64,000 nucleotides of DNA from Microlunatus parietis (GTDB taxonomy: Bacteria; Actinomycetota; Actinomycetes; Propionibacteriales; Propionibacteriaceae), in the NCBI RefSeq assembly GCF_013407955.1, contig NZ_JACCBU010000001.1, forward strand, positions 2,604,001 through 2,668,000, read 5' to 3'. The notes under the pieces were generated by a model. The model was not told where the DNA came from and made no database searches. It worked only from the letters and a program-made list of their open reading frames with translations. Shown here piece by piece: positions 51,446 through 62,081 of the stretch. Made by a program: the position numbers and the translations under genes. Within the stretch, counting starts at the first letter, position 1, and each line of letters begins with the position of its first letter.

Positions 51446-54400
51446 TCAGCGGTAGTCGCTGCCCAGGTCGTAGTCCTCGAGCGGGACCGCGGCACCGGAA
51501 CCGGAGCCGAAGTCGTAGTCGAAGGGGTCGTACCCGACCATCGAGTACGCCTGCGCCTTCGCCTCCTCGGTCGGCTCGACCCGGATGTTGCGGTACCGGT
51601 CCAGGCCGGTGCCGGCCGGGATCAGCTTGCCCAGGATCACGTTCTCCTTCAGGCCGACCAACGAGTCCGACTTGCCGTGGATCGCCGCATCGGTGAGGAC
51701 CTTGGTGGTCTCCTGGAAGGACGCCGCCGACAGCCACGAATCGGTGGCCAGCGACGCCTTGGTGATGCCCATCAGGACCGGACGGCCGGAGGCCGGGGTG
51801 CCACCCTCGGCGACGACCTTGCGGTTCTCCGCCTCGTACATCAGGCGGTCGACCAGGTCACCGGCGAGCAGGTTGGAGTCGCCCGACTCGATCACCGTCA
51901 CCCGGCGCAGCATCTGCCGGATGATGACCTCGATGTGCTTGTCGTGGATCGGCGCGCCCTGGGTCCGGTAGACCGACTGGACCTCGTCCACCAGGTGCTC
52001 CTGCACCTTGCGGACACCGAGGATCCGAAGCACGTCCTGCGGGTCGGCGGTGCCGGCGGTGAGCTGCTGCCCGACCGTGACCCGCTCCCCGTCCTCGACC
52101 AGCAACCGGGCCCGGCGGGTGACCGTGTACTCGGTCGGCTCCGAGCCGTCGTCCGGCGTGACGACGATCTTCTTGGACCGGTCCCCGTCGACGATCTCGA
52201 CGCGGCCGGCGGCCTCGGCGATCGGCGCCTTGCCCTTCGGGACCCGGGCCTCGAAGAGCTCCTGGACCCGCGGCAGACCCTGCGTGATGTCGTCACCGGC
52301 CACACCACCGGTGTGGAAGGTACGCATCGTCAGCTGGGTGCCGGGCTCGCCGATGGACTGCGCCGCGACGATGCCCACGGCCTCGCCGACGTCGACCAGC
52401 TTGCCGGCGGCCAGCGAGCGGCCGTAGCACATGGCACAGGTGCCGGTGATCGCCTCACAGGTGAGGACGCTGCGCACCTTGACCGTGCTGATCCCGGCCT
52501 CGACCAGCTTGGCGATGTTCACATCACCCAGGTCGGTGCCGGCAGCGAGCAACACGTCGCCGTCCGGGCCGGTGACGTCGGTCGCCAGCGTCCGGGCGTA
52601 GACGGCGGTCTCGGCGTGCTCGTCGACGACCAGCTTGCCGTCGACCTCCTCGGCGATGATCTTGTTCAGGCCGCGCTCGGTGCCGCAATCCTCCTCGCGG
52701 ATGATCACGTCCTGGCTGACGTCCACCAGACGCCGGGTCAGGTAACCCGAGTCGGCGGTCCGCAGCGCGGTGTCGGCCTGGCCCTTACGACCACCGTGGG
52801 TGGAGATGAAGTACTCCAGCACGGACAGACCCTCGCGGAAGTTCGCCTTGATCGGCCGCGGGATGATCTCGCCCTTCGGGTTCACCACCAGGCCTCGCAT
52901 GGCCGCGATCTGGCGCATCTGCACCATGTTTCCGCGGGCACCCGAGTCGACCATCATGAAGATCGGGTTGGTCTTGGTGAAGTTCTTCTCCATCGCCATC
53001 CCGACCCGGCTCAGCGCGTCGGTCCAGATCTCGATCAGTTCCTGGCGCCGCTCGTCCTCGGTGATCAGGCCGCGATCGTACTGCTTGTCGATCTTGGCGG
53101 CCCGCTCCTCGTACGCGGCGATGATCTCCGGCTTGTCCGGCGGGGTCTCGACGTCGCCGATGGACACGGTGACCCCGGACCGGGTGGCCCAGTGGAAGCC
53201 GAGATCCTTCAGCGCGTCCAGGCAGCCGGCCACCTCGACGTTCGGGTACCGCTCGGCGAGATCGTTGATGATCTGGCCCAGCTGCTTCTTGCCCACCTCG
53301 TAGTTGACGTACGGGTAGTCCGCCGGCAGCGCCTCGTTGAACAGGGCCCGGCCGAGCGTGGTCTCGAGCAGGATCGTACCGTCGGCACGCAGCTCGTGAC
53401 CCTCCGGCGGGGTGATCCCGGTCAGCCGGATCCGGATCGGCGCCTGAACACTCAGCTCGCCGCGGTCGGAGGCCATCAGGCCCTCGGCGACCGAGGAGAT
53501 CACCCGGCCGGCACCCACCGCATCCTCGGCCTGAATGGTCAGGAAGTACATCCCGATGATCATGTCCTGGGTCGGCATGGTCACCGGCCGGCCGTCGGCC
53601 GGCTTCAGGATGTTGTTCGTCGACAGCATCAAGATCCGGGCCTCGGCCTGCGCCTCGGCGCCCAGCGGCAGGTGCACCGCCATCTGGTCACCGTCGAAGT
53701 CGGCGTTGAAGGCCGTACAGACCAACGGGTGGATCTGGATCGCCTTGCCCTCGATCAGCTGCGGCTCGAACGCCTGGATGCCCAGCCGGTGCAGGGTCGG
53801 TGCGCGGTTCAGCAGCACCGGGTGCTCGGCGATGACCTCTTCCAGGACGTCCCAGACGACCGGCCGCTGCCGCTCCACCATCCGCTTCGCGGACTTGATG
53901 TTCTGGGCGTGGTTCAGGTCGTCCAGCCGCTTCATCACGAACGGCTTGAACAGCTCCAGCGCCATCGCCTTCGGCAGACCGCACTGGTGCAGCTTCAGCT
54001 GCGGGCCGACGACGATCACGGAACGGCCGGAGTAGTCGACGCGCTTACCGAGCAGGTTCTGCCGGAACCGGCCCTGCTTGCCCTTGAGCATGTCGGAGAT
54101 CGACTTCAGCGGGCGGTTGCCCGGGCCGGTCACCGGCCGGCCGCGGCGGCCGTTGTCGAACAGCGAGTCGACGGCCTCCTGCAGCATCCGCTTCTCGTTG
54201 TTGACGATGATCTCCGGCGCACCAAGATCAAGCAGGCGCTTCAGTCGGTTGTTCCGGTTGATCACCCGGCGGTACAGGTCGTTCAGGTCGGAGGTGGCGA
54301 ACCGGCCACCGTCCAGCTGGACCATCGGCCGCAGCTCCGGCGGGATCACCGGGACGCAGTCGAGCACCATGCCGGCCGGGCTGTTCTTCGTGGTGAGGAA

Positions 54401-55303
54401 CGCCGAGACGACCTTGAGCCGCTTCAGGGCCCGGGTCTTGCGCTGCCCGCGGCCGTTCTGGATCGTGTCCTTCAGGTTGAGCGCCTCGGCCTGCAGATCG
54501 AAGGTCTCCAGCCGCTTCTTGATCGCCTGGGCGCCCATCGAGCCCGAGAAGTACTTGCCGAACCGGGTCTTCATCTCCCGGTAGAGCACCTCGTCGCCCT
54601 CGAGGTCCTGGACCTTGAGGTTCTTGAACCGGTCCCAGACCGCGTCCAGCCGGTCCAGCTCGCGCTGGGCGCGGTCGCGCAGCTGCTTGACCTCGCGCTC
54701 GGCGCCCTCGCGGACCTTGCGCTTCGCGTCGGCCTTGGCGCCCTCGGCCTCCAGGGCGGCCATGTCCTCTTCGAGCTTGCGCATCCGGTTCTCGATGTCG
54801 GAGTCGCGGCGGCCCTCGAGCTGCTTGCGCTCGACGTCGATCTTGGCCTCGAGCGAGGACAGATCGCGGTGCCGGCCGTCGACGTCGACCTCGGTGATCA
54901 TGTACGCCGCGAAGTAGATGACCTTCTCCAGGTCCTTCGGCGCGATGTCGAGCAGGTAGCCCAGCCGGGACGGGACACCCTTGAAGTACCAGATGTGGGT
55001 GACCGGAGCGGCCAGTTCGATGTGGCCCATCCGGTCCCGCCGGACGTTGGACCGGGTCACCTCGACGCCGCAGCGCTCACAGATGATGCCCTTGAACCGA
55101 ACTCGCTTGTACTTTCCGCAGTAGCACTCCCAGTCCCGGGTGGGACCGAAGATCTTCTCGCAGAACAGCCCGTCACGCTCCGGCTTGAGCGTGCGGTAGT
55201 TGATGGTCTCCGGCTTCTTGACCTCGCCGTGCGACCAGGTGCGAATGTCGTCAGCGGTCGCCAGGCCGATCCGGATCTCATCAAAGAAGTTCACGTCGAG
55301 CAC
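51446..55303 (-). CDS. rpoC: DNA-directed RNA polymerase beta' subunit
   Basis: A 1285-residue subunit beginning [20 protein letters not shown]. Zinc site 1 is [19 protein letters not shown] (about residues 60-78), the catalytic Mg2+ motif is [13 protein letters not shown], and zinc site 2 is CGTERGLN with [16 protein letters not shown] downstream. Lengths and motifs are standard for actinobacteria. GTG 55303. It lies 89 bp after rpoB with a hairpin in the gap, and ends at the terminator 51398-51432. It is separated from rpsL by 23 kb of accessory genes. Confidence 0.98.
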   Translation of the reverse strand: MLDVNFFDEIRIGLATADDIRTWSHGEVKKPETINYRTLKPERDGLFCEKIFGPTRDWECYCGKYKRVRFKGIICERCGVEVTRSNVRRDRMGHIELAAPVTHIWYFKGVPSRLGYLLDIAPKDLEKVIYFAAYMITEVDVDGRHRDLSSLEAKIDVERKQLEGRRDSDIENRMRKLEEDMAALEAEGAKADAKRKVREGAEREVKQLRDRAQRELDRLDAVWDRFKNLKVQDLEGDEVLYREMKTRFGKYFSGSMGAQAIKKRLETFDLQAEALNLKDTIQNGRGQRKTRALKRLKVVSAFLTTKNSPAGMVLDCVPVIPPELRPMVQLDGGRFATSDLNDLYRRVINRNNRLKRLLDLGAPEIIVNNEKRMLQEAVDSLFDNGRRGRPVTGPGNRPLKSISDMLKGKQGRFRQNLLGKRVDYSGRSVIVVGPQLKLHQCGLPKAMALELFKPFVMKRLDDLNHAQNIKSAKRMVERQRPVVWDVLEEVIAEHPVLLNRAPTLHRLGIQAFEPQLIEGKAIQIHPLVCTAFNADFDGDQMAVHLPLGAEAQAEARILMLSTNNILKPADGRPVTMPTQDMIIGMYFLTIQAEDAVGAGRVISSVAEGLMASDRGELSVQAPIRIRLTGITPPEGHELRADGTILLETTLGRALFNEALPADYPYVNYEVGKKQLGQIINDLAERYPNVEVAGCLDALKDLGFHWATRSGVTVSIGDVETPPDKPEIIAAYEERAAKIDKQYDRGLITEDERRQELIEIWTDALSRVGMAMEKNFTKTNPIFMMVDSGARGNMVQMRQIAAMRGLVVNPKGEIIPRPIKANFREGLSVLEYFISTHGGRKGQADTALRTADSGYLTRRLVDVSQDVIIREEDCGTERGLNKIIAEEVDGKLVVDEHAETAVYARTLATDVTGPDGDVLLAAGTDLGDVNIAKLVEAGISTVKVRSVLTCEAITGTCAMCYGRSLAAGKLVDVGEAVGIVAAQSIGEPGTQLTMRTFHTGGVAGDDITQGLPRVQELFEARVPKGKAPIAEAAGRVEIVDGDRSKKIVVTPDDGSEPTEYTVTRRARLLVEDGERVTVGQQLTAGTADPQDVLRILGVRKVQEHLVDEVQSVYRTQGAPIHDKHIEVIIRQMLRRVTVIESGDSNLLAGDLVDRLMYEAENRKVVAEGGTPASGRPVLMGITKASLATDSWLSAASFQETTKVLTDAAIHGKSDSLVGLKENVILGKLIPAGTGLDRYRNIRVEPTEEAKAQAYSMVGYDPFDYDFGSGSGAAVPLEDYDLGSDYR

Positions 55304-55350
55304 GTTGTTTATCTCTTCTCTTCGGTAGCTCGTTTACTTCGTCGTTGGTG

Positions 55351-55385
55351 CCGACCCGCACCGACCTGATGCCGGTACGGGTCGG
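55351..55385 (-). other. Hairpin in the rpoB-rpoC gap
   Basis: CCGACCCG, one base, ACCG then a 9-nt loop, CGGT, one base, CGGGTCGG: two stacked stems with symmetrical single-base bulges (55351-55385). It lies between the rpoB stop and the rpoC start and may act in RNA processing or attenuation. Confidence 0.55.
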
Positions 55386-55392
55386 ACAGGGA

Positions 55393-58300
55393 TCAGACCT
55401 CTTCGACTCCACTGAGGGATTCGCCCGGCCGACGCGAGAGGTCGATGCCGAACTCGTCGCTGGCCCGGTAGTTGTCCTCTTCCGAATCCCGCAACTCGAC
55501 CGTGCTGCCGTCGCTGGACAGCACCTCGACGTTCAGGCAGAGCGACTTCATCTCCTTCACCAGAACCTTGAAGGACTCCGGGATGCCCGGCTCGGGGATG
55601 TTCTCGCCCTTGACGATCGCCTCGTACACCTTGACCCGGCCCGGCACGTCGTCGGACTTGATCGTCAGCAGCTCCTGCAGGGCCCACGCGGCGCCGTACG
55701 CCTCGAGCGCCCAGACCTCCATCTCGCCGAACCGCTGGCCACCGAACTGCGCCTTACCGCCGAGCGGCTGCTGGGTGATCATCGAGTACGGACCCGTGGA
55801 CCGGGCGTGCAGCTTGTCGTCGACCATGTGGGTCAGCTTCAGGATGTACATGTAGCCGACACCCACCGGCGCCGGGTACGGCTCACCGGTCCGGCCGTCG
55901 AACAGCTTCGCCTTGCCGTCGCCGTTCACGACGCGGACGCCGTCCCGGTTGGGCAGGGTGTGGTTGAGCAGGCCGGTGATCTCCTCCTCGGTGGCGCCGT
56001 CGAAGACCGGCGTCGCCAGCCGCGAGTTCGGCTCGACCCGCTCCAGCCCGACCTCGCGCAGCCGGTCGGCCCATTCGCCCTTGGCCTCGGAGATGTCCCA
56101 GCCGCTCTTGCCGATCCAGCCGAGATGGGTCTCCAGCACCTGGCCGATGTTCATCCGGCTCGGCACGCCGAGCGGGTTGAGCACGATATCGACGGGGGTG
56201 CCGTCCTCCATGAACGGCATGTCCTCGACCGGGAGGATCTTGGAGATGACGCCCTTGTTGCCGTGCCGGCCACAGAGCTTGTCGCCGTCGGAGATCTTCC
56301 GCTTCTGCGCCACGTACACCCGGACCAGCTGGTTCACGCCCGGCGACAGCTCGTCGTCGTTGTCCCGGTCGAAGACCCGGACGCCGATCACGGTGCCGGA
56401 CTCGCCGTGCGGGACCCGCATCGAGGTGTCGCGGACCTCGCGCGCCTTCTCGCCGAAGATCGCGCGGAGCAGCCGCTCCTCCGGGGTCAGTTCGGTCTCG
56501 CCCTTCGGGGTGACCTTGCCGACCAGCACGTCGCCGGCGCCGACCTCGGCACCGATCCGGATGATGCCGCGCTCGTCCAGGTCGGCCAGCTGATCCTCGC
56601 TGACGTTCGGGATGTCGCGGGTGATCTCCTCGGCGCCGAGCTTGGTGTCCCGGGCGTCGACCTCGTGCTCCTCGATGTGGATCGAGGTGAGGACGTCGTC
56701 CTGGACCAGCCGCTGGCTGAGGATGATCGCGTCCTCGTAGTTGTGGCCCTCCCACGGCATGAACGCGACCAGCAGGTTCTTGCCGAGCGCCATCTCGCCG
56801 GCGTCGGTGCACGGGCCGTCGGCCAGCGGGGTGCCCTTCTCGACCCGGTCGCCGGCCTTCACCAGCGGGCGCTGGTTGACGCTGCTGCCCTGGTTGGAGC
56901 GACGGAACTTGGACAGCCGGTACGTCTTGTACGTGCCGTCGTCGTGCGCGATGTCGATCAGGTCGGCGGTCACCGAGGTGACGGCGCCGGCCTGCGCGGC
57001 GACGGTCACGTCACCGGCGTCGACCGCGGCCCGGTACTCCATGCCGGTGCCGACCAGCGGCGCCTCGGTACGGACCAACGGAACCGCCTGCCGCTGCATG
57101 TTGGAGCCCATCAGCGCGCGGGACGCGTCGTCGTGCTCGAGGAACGGGATCAGCGCGGTCGCCACCGACACCATCTGGCGCGGCGAGACGTCCATGTAGT
57201 CCACCTCGTCGGCGTTGACCTCGTCGGTCTCGCCGTGCCGCTTGCGGACCAGCACCCGCTGCTCGGCGAACTTGCCGTCCTCGGTCAGCTTGGCGTTGGC
57301 CTGCGCGACGACGTACCGGTCCTCCTCGTCCGCGGTCAGGTAGTCGATCTGGTCGGTCACCTTGCCGCCGACGATCTTGCGGTACGGGGTCTCGACGAAG
57401 CCGAACGAGTTGACCCGGGCGAAGCTCGCCAGGGAGCCGATCAGGCCGATGTTCGGGCCTTCCGGCGTCTCGATCGGACACATCCGGCCGTAGTGCGAGG
57501 TGTGCACGTCGCGGACGTCCATCTGGGCGCGGTCCCGGGAGATACCGCCCGGGCCGAGCGCGTTCAGCCGCCGCTTGTGGGTCAGCCCCGCGATCGGGTT
57601 GATCTGGTCCATGAACTGGGACAGCTGCGAGGTGCCGAAGAACTCCTTCAGCGCCGCCGTCACCGGCCGGATGTTGATCAAGGTCTGCGGCGTGATCGCC
57701 TCGACGTCCTGGGTCGTCATCCGGTCCCGGACCACGCGCTCCATCCGGCCCAGGCCGGTGCGCAGCTGGTTCTGGATCAGTTCACCCACGGTCCGCAGCC
57801 GCCGGTTGCCGAAGTGATCGATGTCGTCGGACTCGACCACCAGCTCACCGCGCGGGCTGTCCAGGGTCTCCTTGCCCTCGTGCAGCGCGACGACGAAGCG
57901 GATGGCGGCGACGATGTCGTCGATCGACAGCACCTGGGCGTCGAACGGCTGCTCCAGGCCCAGCTTCTTGTTGATCTTGTAACGACCGACCTTGGCCAGG
58001 TCGTACCGCTTCGGGTTGAAGTAGTAGTTCTCCAGCAGGGCCTGCGCGGCCTCGCGGGTCGGCGGTTCGCCCGGGCGGAGCTTGCGGTAGATGTCGAGCA
58101 GGGCCTCGTCCTGGGTGGAGGTGTGGTCCTTCTCCAGGGTGAGCCGCATCGACTCGTACTCGCCGAACTCCTCGAGGATCTGGGCGTCGGTCCAGCCCAG
58201 CGCCTTGAGCAGCACCGTGACGTTCTGCTTGCGCTTGCGGTCCAGCCGGACGCCGACCATGTCGCGCTTGTCGATCTCGAACTCGAGCCAGGCGCCGCGG

Positions 58301-58875
58301 GACGGAATGATCTTGCAGGTGTAGATGTCCTTGTCCGACGTCTTGTCGGCGGTCGTCTCGAAGTAGACGCCCGGGGACCGGACCAGCTGCGACACCACGA
58401 CGCGCTCGGTGCCGTTGATGATGAAGGTGCCCTTGTCGGTCATCAGCGGGAAGTCACCGATGAAGACCGTCTGGCTCTTGATCTCGCCGGTCTCGTTGTT
58501 CATGAACTCCGCAGTCACGAACAGCGGCGCCGCGTACGTCACGTCGCGGTCCTTGCACTCGTCCACCGTGTTCTTCGGCGGTTCGAAGCGGTGGTCCCGG
58601 AACGACAGCGACATCGTCTGGGAGAAGTCCTCGATCGGGGAGATCTCCTCGAAGATCTCCTCCAGCCCCGATTTGGTGTTGACGTCGGTGCGTCCCTCGT
58701 CCAGCGCTTCCGCGACGCGCGACTGCCAGGCGTCGTTGCCGATCAGCCAGTCGAAGGACTCGATCTGCACGTCAAGCAGATCGGGGACCTCCATGGGCTC
58801 GGCGATCTTGGCGAAGGAAATGCGACCGGTGTTAGAGACAACGTGGTTCTTCTGGGCAGTGCGCGAGGCGGCCAA
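55393..58875 (-). CDS. rpoB: DNA-directed RNA polymerase beta subunit, with variant rifampicin region
   Basis: A 1160-residue subunit starting at TTG 58875 (GGAAGGA 8-9 nt upstream). In the rifampicin-resistance region the sequence is [19 protein letters not shown] then [13 protein letters not shown]: in E. coli numbering Ile518 (usually Asn), Ala522 (usually Ser) and Asn531 (usually Ser); Asp516 and His526 are normal. Asn531 is codon AAC at 57562-57564, residue 438 here. Ser531 is the commonest site of rifampicin-resistance substitutions. The rest, with [20 protein letters not shown] and KMSKRHG-like C-terminal regions, is ordinary. It is the only rpoB in the window; the intact operon context argues for the housekeeping copy. 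Confidence 0.98.
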   Translation of the reverse strand: MAASRTAQKNHVVSNTGRISFAKIAEPMEVPDLLDVQIESFDWLIGNDAWQSRVAEALDEGRTDVNTKSGLEEIFEEISPIEDFSQTMSLSFRDHRFEPPKNTVDECKDRDVTYAAPLFVTAEFMNNETGEIKSQTVFIGDFPLMTDKGTFIINGTERVVVSQLVRSPGVYFETTADKTSDKDIYTCKIIPSRGAWLEFEIDKRDMVGVRLDRKRKQNVTVLLKALGWTDAQILEEFGEYESMRLTLEKDHTSTQDEALLDIYRKLRPGEPPTREAAQALLENYYFNPKRYDLAKVGRYKINKKLGLEQPFDAQVLSIDDIVAAIRFVVALHEGKETLDSPRGELVVESDDIDHFGNRRLRTVGELIQNQLRTGLGRMERVVRDRMTTQDVEAITPQTLINIRPVTAALKEFFGTSQLSQFMDQINPIAGLTHKRRLNALGPGGISRDRAQMDVRDVHTSHYGRMCPIETPEGPNIGLIGSLASFARVNSFGFVETPYRKIVGGKVTDQIDYLTADEEDRYVVAQANAKLTEDGKFAEQRVLVRKRHGETDEVNADEVDYMDVSPRQMVSVATALIPFLEHDDASRALMGSNMQRQAVPLVRTEAPLVGTGMEYRAAVDAGDVTVAAQAGAVTSVTADLIDIAHDDGTYKTYRLSKFRRSNQGSSVNQRPLVKAGDRVEKGTPLADGPCTDAGEMALGKNLLVAFMPWEGHNYEDAIILSQRLVQDDVLTSIHIEEHEVDARDTKLGAEEITRDIPNVSEDQLADLDERGIIRIGAEVGAGDVLVGKVTPKGETELTPEERLLRAIFGEKAREVRDTSMRVPHGESGTVIGVRVFDRDNDDELSPGVNQLVRVYVAQKRKISDGDKLCGRHGNKGVISKILPVEDMPFMEDGTPVDIVLNPLGVPSRMNIGQVLETHLGWIGKSGWDISEAKGEWADRLREVGLERVEPNSRLATPVFDGATEEEITGLLNHTLPNRDGVRVVNGDGKAKLFDGRTGEPYPAPVGVGYMYILKLTHMVDDKLHARSTGPYSMITQQPLGGKAQFGGQRFGEMEVWALEAYGAAWALQELLTIKSDDVPGRVKVYEAIVKGENIPEPGIPESFKVLVKEMKSLCLNVEVLSSDGSTVELRDSEEDNYRASDEFGIDLSRRPGESLSGVEEV

Positions 58876-59298
58876 GAGATGGGTCCTTCCGAAAGACTCG
58901 CGGGTGCGGTGCTGAGTGAGTCGAGGTGCTATTCAGTTGAGGTCGTACAGGTTCCAGGTCAGGTCTCCGCGCACGCCGAACGGCCCGTGTCAAATTCAAC
59001 GGGTCGTCGAGTATGCGGAGGGCAAGGAACCAGCATAACCACTCAACCGCGGTTTGTAAACACCTGCGGGCAGCACTGAGTAGCGCTGTCAAATCGAGCG
59101 CGTCCGCCAAGCATACCTCGGTTCCGTGCTCGCAGCGGCAGAACCGCCGCCGGTAACAGAAATCATCCGATCAAGACCGGGCGCCCGGCGCGGATCCGGA
59201 ATCGGGTGCAACGAACTGACAGGCTGTCGCGTGGATACGCCATGCAGCCAATCGGCACGCAGGCATTCGGCGACGGGACCAGGACGGAGGTGCCGACG
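58876..59298. other. Divergent rpoB / sigma-factor promoter region
   Basis: This 423-bp stretch holds the rpoB leader and promoter and, on the plus strand, the upstream region of the ECF sigma gene. In-frame ATG 59242 exists but lies in non-conserved sequence. No RNA gene seen. Confidence 0.5.
59032..59060 (-). promoter_or_regulatory. rpoB promoter
   Basis: On the minus strand TTTACA (59055-59060) and TATGCT (59032-59037) are separated by exactly 17 bp, a good sigma-A-type promoter, giving a leader of about 150 nt to the TTG at 58875. A further TTGACA (59087-59092) lies upstream without an obvious partner. Confidence 0.75.
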
Positions 59299-59892
59299 GT
59301 GGATCGACGGCCGCGACCCGCGGAAGCCGACCCGACGCCGGACTTCTCCGAGTGGGTGGCGGCCAGCGGTCCGTCGCTGCTCGGCTTCGCCCACATGGTG
59401 ACCGGCAGCGGACACGACGCGGCGGACGCGGTGCAGGACGCGCTGGTCGCGGTCTGCCCGCGCTGGCACCGGCTCCGGGAGCCGACGCCGGGGGGCCGGA
59501 CGATCGGCGCGGACGCGTACGCGCGGCGGGTCATCGTCAACCGGACGGTGTCCTGGTGGCGCAAGTTCACCCGCCGGGAGTATCTCGTCGACGCCGTCGA
59601 ACTGCCGCCGGCCGATCGGCCCGACCGGGCCGAGGGCGACCCGTCCGGACCGGTCAGCGACGCGGTGGTGGCCCGGCAACTGCTCGGCACGCTGCCGACC
59701 AAGCAGCGGGCCGCGGTGGTGCTCCGGTTCTACGACGACCTGCCGTTCGCCGAGATCGCCGAGATCCTGCACTGCACCGAGAGCACCGCGAGGTCGTACG
59801 TGCACCGCGCGCTGGCCGCCCTGCGCGGCCGCCTCGGTGAGCTGCCCGAACCGCCGCATCCCGTATCCCCCTCGGACGAGGTGACCCGATGA
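59299..59892 (+). CDS. ECF RNA polymerase sigma factor, SigE-like family
   Basis: A 197-residue sigma factor. Region 2 is FSEWVAASGPSLLGFAHMVTGSGHDAADAVQDALVAV and AYARRVIVNRTVSWWRK; region 4 is LLGTLPTKQRAAVVLRFYDDLPFAEIAEILHCTESTARSYVHRALAAL. It belongs to the actinobacterial SigE70-type group without a SnoaL tail. GTG 59299 follows GGAGG by 8 nt; upstream ATG 59242 is possible. Its stop overlaps the next gene (ATGA), a single-pass membrane protein that is the probable anti-sigma partner. It is divergent from rpoB. Confidence 0.88.
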   Translation: MDRRPRPAEADPTPDFSEWVAASGPSLLGFAHMVTGSGHDAADAVQDALVAVCPRWHRLREPTPGGRTIGADAYARRVIVNRTVSWWRKFTRREYLVDAVELPPADRPDRAEGDPSGPVSDAVVARQLLGTLPTKQRAAVVLRFYDDLPFAEIAEILHCTESTARSYVHRALAALRGRLGELPEPPHPVSPSDEVTR

Positions 59893-61049
59893 ACGACTCC
59901 GCCCAGCACGACCCGAACTCCCCCGACGACACGCGCGCTGCCGCGGCCTTCCGCGCCGCGATGTCGGACCTGCGGACGCCCGGCGACCTCGATCCCGACG
60001 CGGCCCGGCGCCGGGCCGGGGCCCGCCGCAACGTCCGGCTCGCGCTCGGCGGCCTGGTGCTGGCCCTGATCGTGGCCGCCGGCGCTGTCGTACTGCCGAA
60101 TCTGTTCGGGGCCGGTCCCGGGATCGAGCCAGCCGGGCAGCCCACCATCGCGAAGGTCCCGGAGAAGCTGCCGCGCGACCCGGCGCCGAGCGGCTGGCGG
60201 ACCGAGCAGTACCGGGAGCTGGTGTTCCAGGTGCCGGCCGACTGGGGCTATGCCTATGAGCCCGGGTCCGCCTGGTGCGCGGGTTCGGACGGCAAGACGC
60301 CGCGGCCCGAGCACCGCAAGCCGTACGTCTCTCTCGGCGAGCCGGACGCCATCCCGGCGATCGCGTGCCCGAGGATGCCGGATGCGCTGATCACCCAACA
60401 CGTGGCGGCGATCCAGCCGGCCGACAAGCGGGCCGACGGGCGGTTCGAGCTTGCCAACGGTTTCTGGGAGGTGCTGAAGACGGTCGGCGCCGTCAAGTTG
60501 CGCGTGGTCAGCCAGGACGCCGACCTGGCCGAACAGATCGCCGGTACCGCGCGGGAGGCCGGCGACGGCGATCTCTGCCGGCCGGATCATCCGATCACCA
60601 AGAATCTGGAAGCGCGGCCGCAGCTGGCCTCCGACGTCCGCACGTATGGCGCGGTGGACCGGATCGCGGTCTGCCAGTACGACACCGGCGAGGGTCGGTC
60701 CGGGCTGCGCGCCACGGCCGAACTGACCGGGGAGAAGGCGCAGCAGCTGATCGACGGGATCGCCAAGGCGCCCGCCAACGACGACGCGCGCTGCGACCCG
60801 CCGCCCTATCCCGAGGGCGGGCTGGACGTGGCTGCCGTACTCCGGGTGCAGAGCTCGACCGGCCTGCACGAGATCGTGCTGCGCCAGCAGGGCTGCCCGA
60901 ACGGCGGCGATACGGTGCTCGGCGGCTTCGACGACGGGACCACCGTGCACGCCGCGACGAAGGCGACCTGCTCGGCCGTCTTCGTACCGCCGGTGTCGAT
61001 CCAGGCCGCCAGCGGCTCCGTTTTCGAGCGTTGCGTCCCCGGGCGCTGA
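59889..61049 (+). CDS. Putative anti-sigma protein with exported eight-cysteine domain (paralogue 1)
   Basis: A 386-residue type II membrane protein: ~48 cytoplasmic residues (FRAAMSDLRTPGDLDPDAARRRAG), one helix at about 49-70, then a ~290-residue outer domain with eight cysteines in the contexts SAWC, IACP, DLCRPDHP, AVCQYD, ARCDP, QGCPN, ATCSA and ERCVP. The opening WRTEQYRELVFQVPADWGYAYEPG and closing GGFDDGTTVHAATKATC are shared with the next two genes. The N-terminus lacks the HxxxCxxC zinc anti-sigma motif, so the anti-sigma role is inferred from coupling to the sigma gene. Confidence 0.75.
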   Translation: MNDSAQHDPNSPDDTRAAAAFRAAMSDLRTPGDLDPDAARRRAGARRNVRLALGGLVLALIVAAGAVVLPNLFGAGPGIEPAGQPTIAKVPEKLPRDPAPSGWRTEQYRELVFQVPADWGYAYEPGSAWCAGSDGKTPRPEHRKPYVSLGEPDAIPAIACPRMPDALITQHVAAIQPADKRADGRFELANGFWEVLKTVGAVKLRVVSQDADLAEQIAGTAREAGDGDLCRPDHPITKNLEARPQLASDVRTYGAVDRIAVCQYDTGEGRSGLRATAELTGEKAQQLIDGIAKAPANDDARCDPPPYPEGGLDVAAVLRVQSSTGLHEIVLRQQGCPNGGDTVLGGFDDGTTVHAATKATCSAVFVPPVSIQAASGSVFERCVPGR

Positions 61050-61070
61050 ACGTCGTGGCAGGCTTCGATC

Positions 61071-62060
61071 ATGAACGGCTCGCCGAGGTGCCGTGACCGG
61101 CTGATCATGGTCGGCCGCCTGGTGTCGATCTTGATCATGGTCGGCGTGCTGGCCGGCTGCACCGGACCCGGTCAGCGGACTGCCGCGCCGCCGGACGACT
61201 GGCGGACCGAGCAGTACCGCGACGTCACCTTCCGGGTGCCCGCCGAGTGGGGCTACGCGTACGAGCCCGGGCCGGACTGGTGCCGTGGTGGCCTCCCGGA
61301 TGCCGGGCGCAGCCGGCCATACGTCTCGCTCGGCGAGCCGAGGGCGCGGCTCGAGCTCGCCTGCCCGGCCCTTCCGGACGACTTGATCACCGAGCACGTC
61401 GCGGTGCTCTCCACTGTCACGAGCTGGCCGACCACACCGCCCTACGATCGCCCGGACGGGCGGACCAAGATCGGCAACGGGTTCTGGGAGGTGATCCGTA
61501 CCGTCGAATCCGTACGGTTGCGGGTGATCAGCCGAGACGCCGGGCTGGCCCAGCAGATCATCGACTCCGCGGCACCGGCCGGCGACACCGCGCCCTGCCG
61601 GCCCGACCATCCGGTGATCACCGACCACGGATACCGCCCGCAGCTGGCCGGCGATCTCGGAGTGGTCGACCGGATCACCCTGTGTCAGTACGAACTCGGA
61701 CGGACACAGGAAGCGGGCGGAGTGCGGGCCGCCGGGGTGCTGACCGGAACCGCCGCGCAGAAGTTGATCAAGACCGTCGCCGCGGCACCTGCCTGGAACG
61801 GGGCAGGCTGTCCGGCCGCCGAGGAACACTGGCCGGACCTCACGGTCGTCCTTCGGGTCCACGATGCCGCCGGACTCCGGGAACTGATTCTGCGCCAGGG
61901 CACCTGCTCCAACGGTGCCGGACCGGTGCTCGGCGGCTTCGACGACGGCCGAACGGTCCGAGCCGCGACGAAGGCGACCTGCCGAGCGGTGTTCGTGGCG
62001 CCGCTGCGCATCGACAGCGGCGGCAGTTCCGTCTTCGAGCGTTGCGTCCCGCGGCGCTGA
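61071..62060 (+). CDS. Eight-cysteine exported lipoprotein (paralogue 2)
   Basis: A 329-residue paralogue without the cytoplasmic segment. MVGRLVSILIMVGVLAGCTG gives a lipoprotein signal with lipobox LAGC (about residue 30). The outer domain has the same eight cysteines (PDWC, LACP, APCRPDHP, TLCQYE, AGCP, GTCSN, ATCRA, ERCVP) and the shared WRTEQYRDVTFRVPAEWGYAYEPG opening. It starts 21 nt after paralogue 1, and the sequence around the junction (GCGTTGCGTCCC ... GTGGCAGGCTTCG.TCATGAACGG) is nearly repeated before paralogue 3, so the copies arose by tandem duplication. Confidence 0.75.
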   Translation: MNGSPRCRDRLIMVGRLVSILIMVGVLAGCTGPGQRTAAPPDDWRTEQYRDVTFRVPAEWGYAYEPGPDWCRGGLPDAGRSRPYVSLGEPRARLELACPALPDDLITEHVAVLSTVTSWPTTPPYDRPDGRTKIGNGFWEVIRTVESVRLRVISRDAGLAQQIIDSAAPAGDTAPCRPDHPVITDHGYRPQLAGDLGVVDRITLCQYELGRTQEAGGVRAAGVLTGTAAQKLIKTVAAAPAWNGAGCPAAEEHWPDLTVVLRVHDAAGLRELILRQGTCSNGAGPVLGGFDDGRTVRAATKATCRAVFVAPLRIDSGGSSVFERCVPRR

Positions 62061-62081
62061 TCGCCGTGGCAGGCTTCGGTC

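Noticed and set aside
51344..55369. Long plus-strand frames opposite rpoC and rpoB
   Set aside because: Antisense shadows of very GC-rich conserved genes; no domains.
59206..59298. Longer N-terminus for the ECF sigma factor
   Set aside because: In-frame upstream codons encode non-conserved residues and lack a ribosome site; GTG 59299 follows GGAGG.
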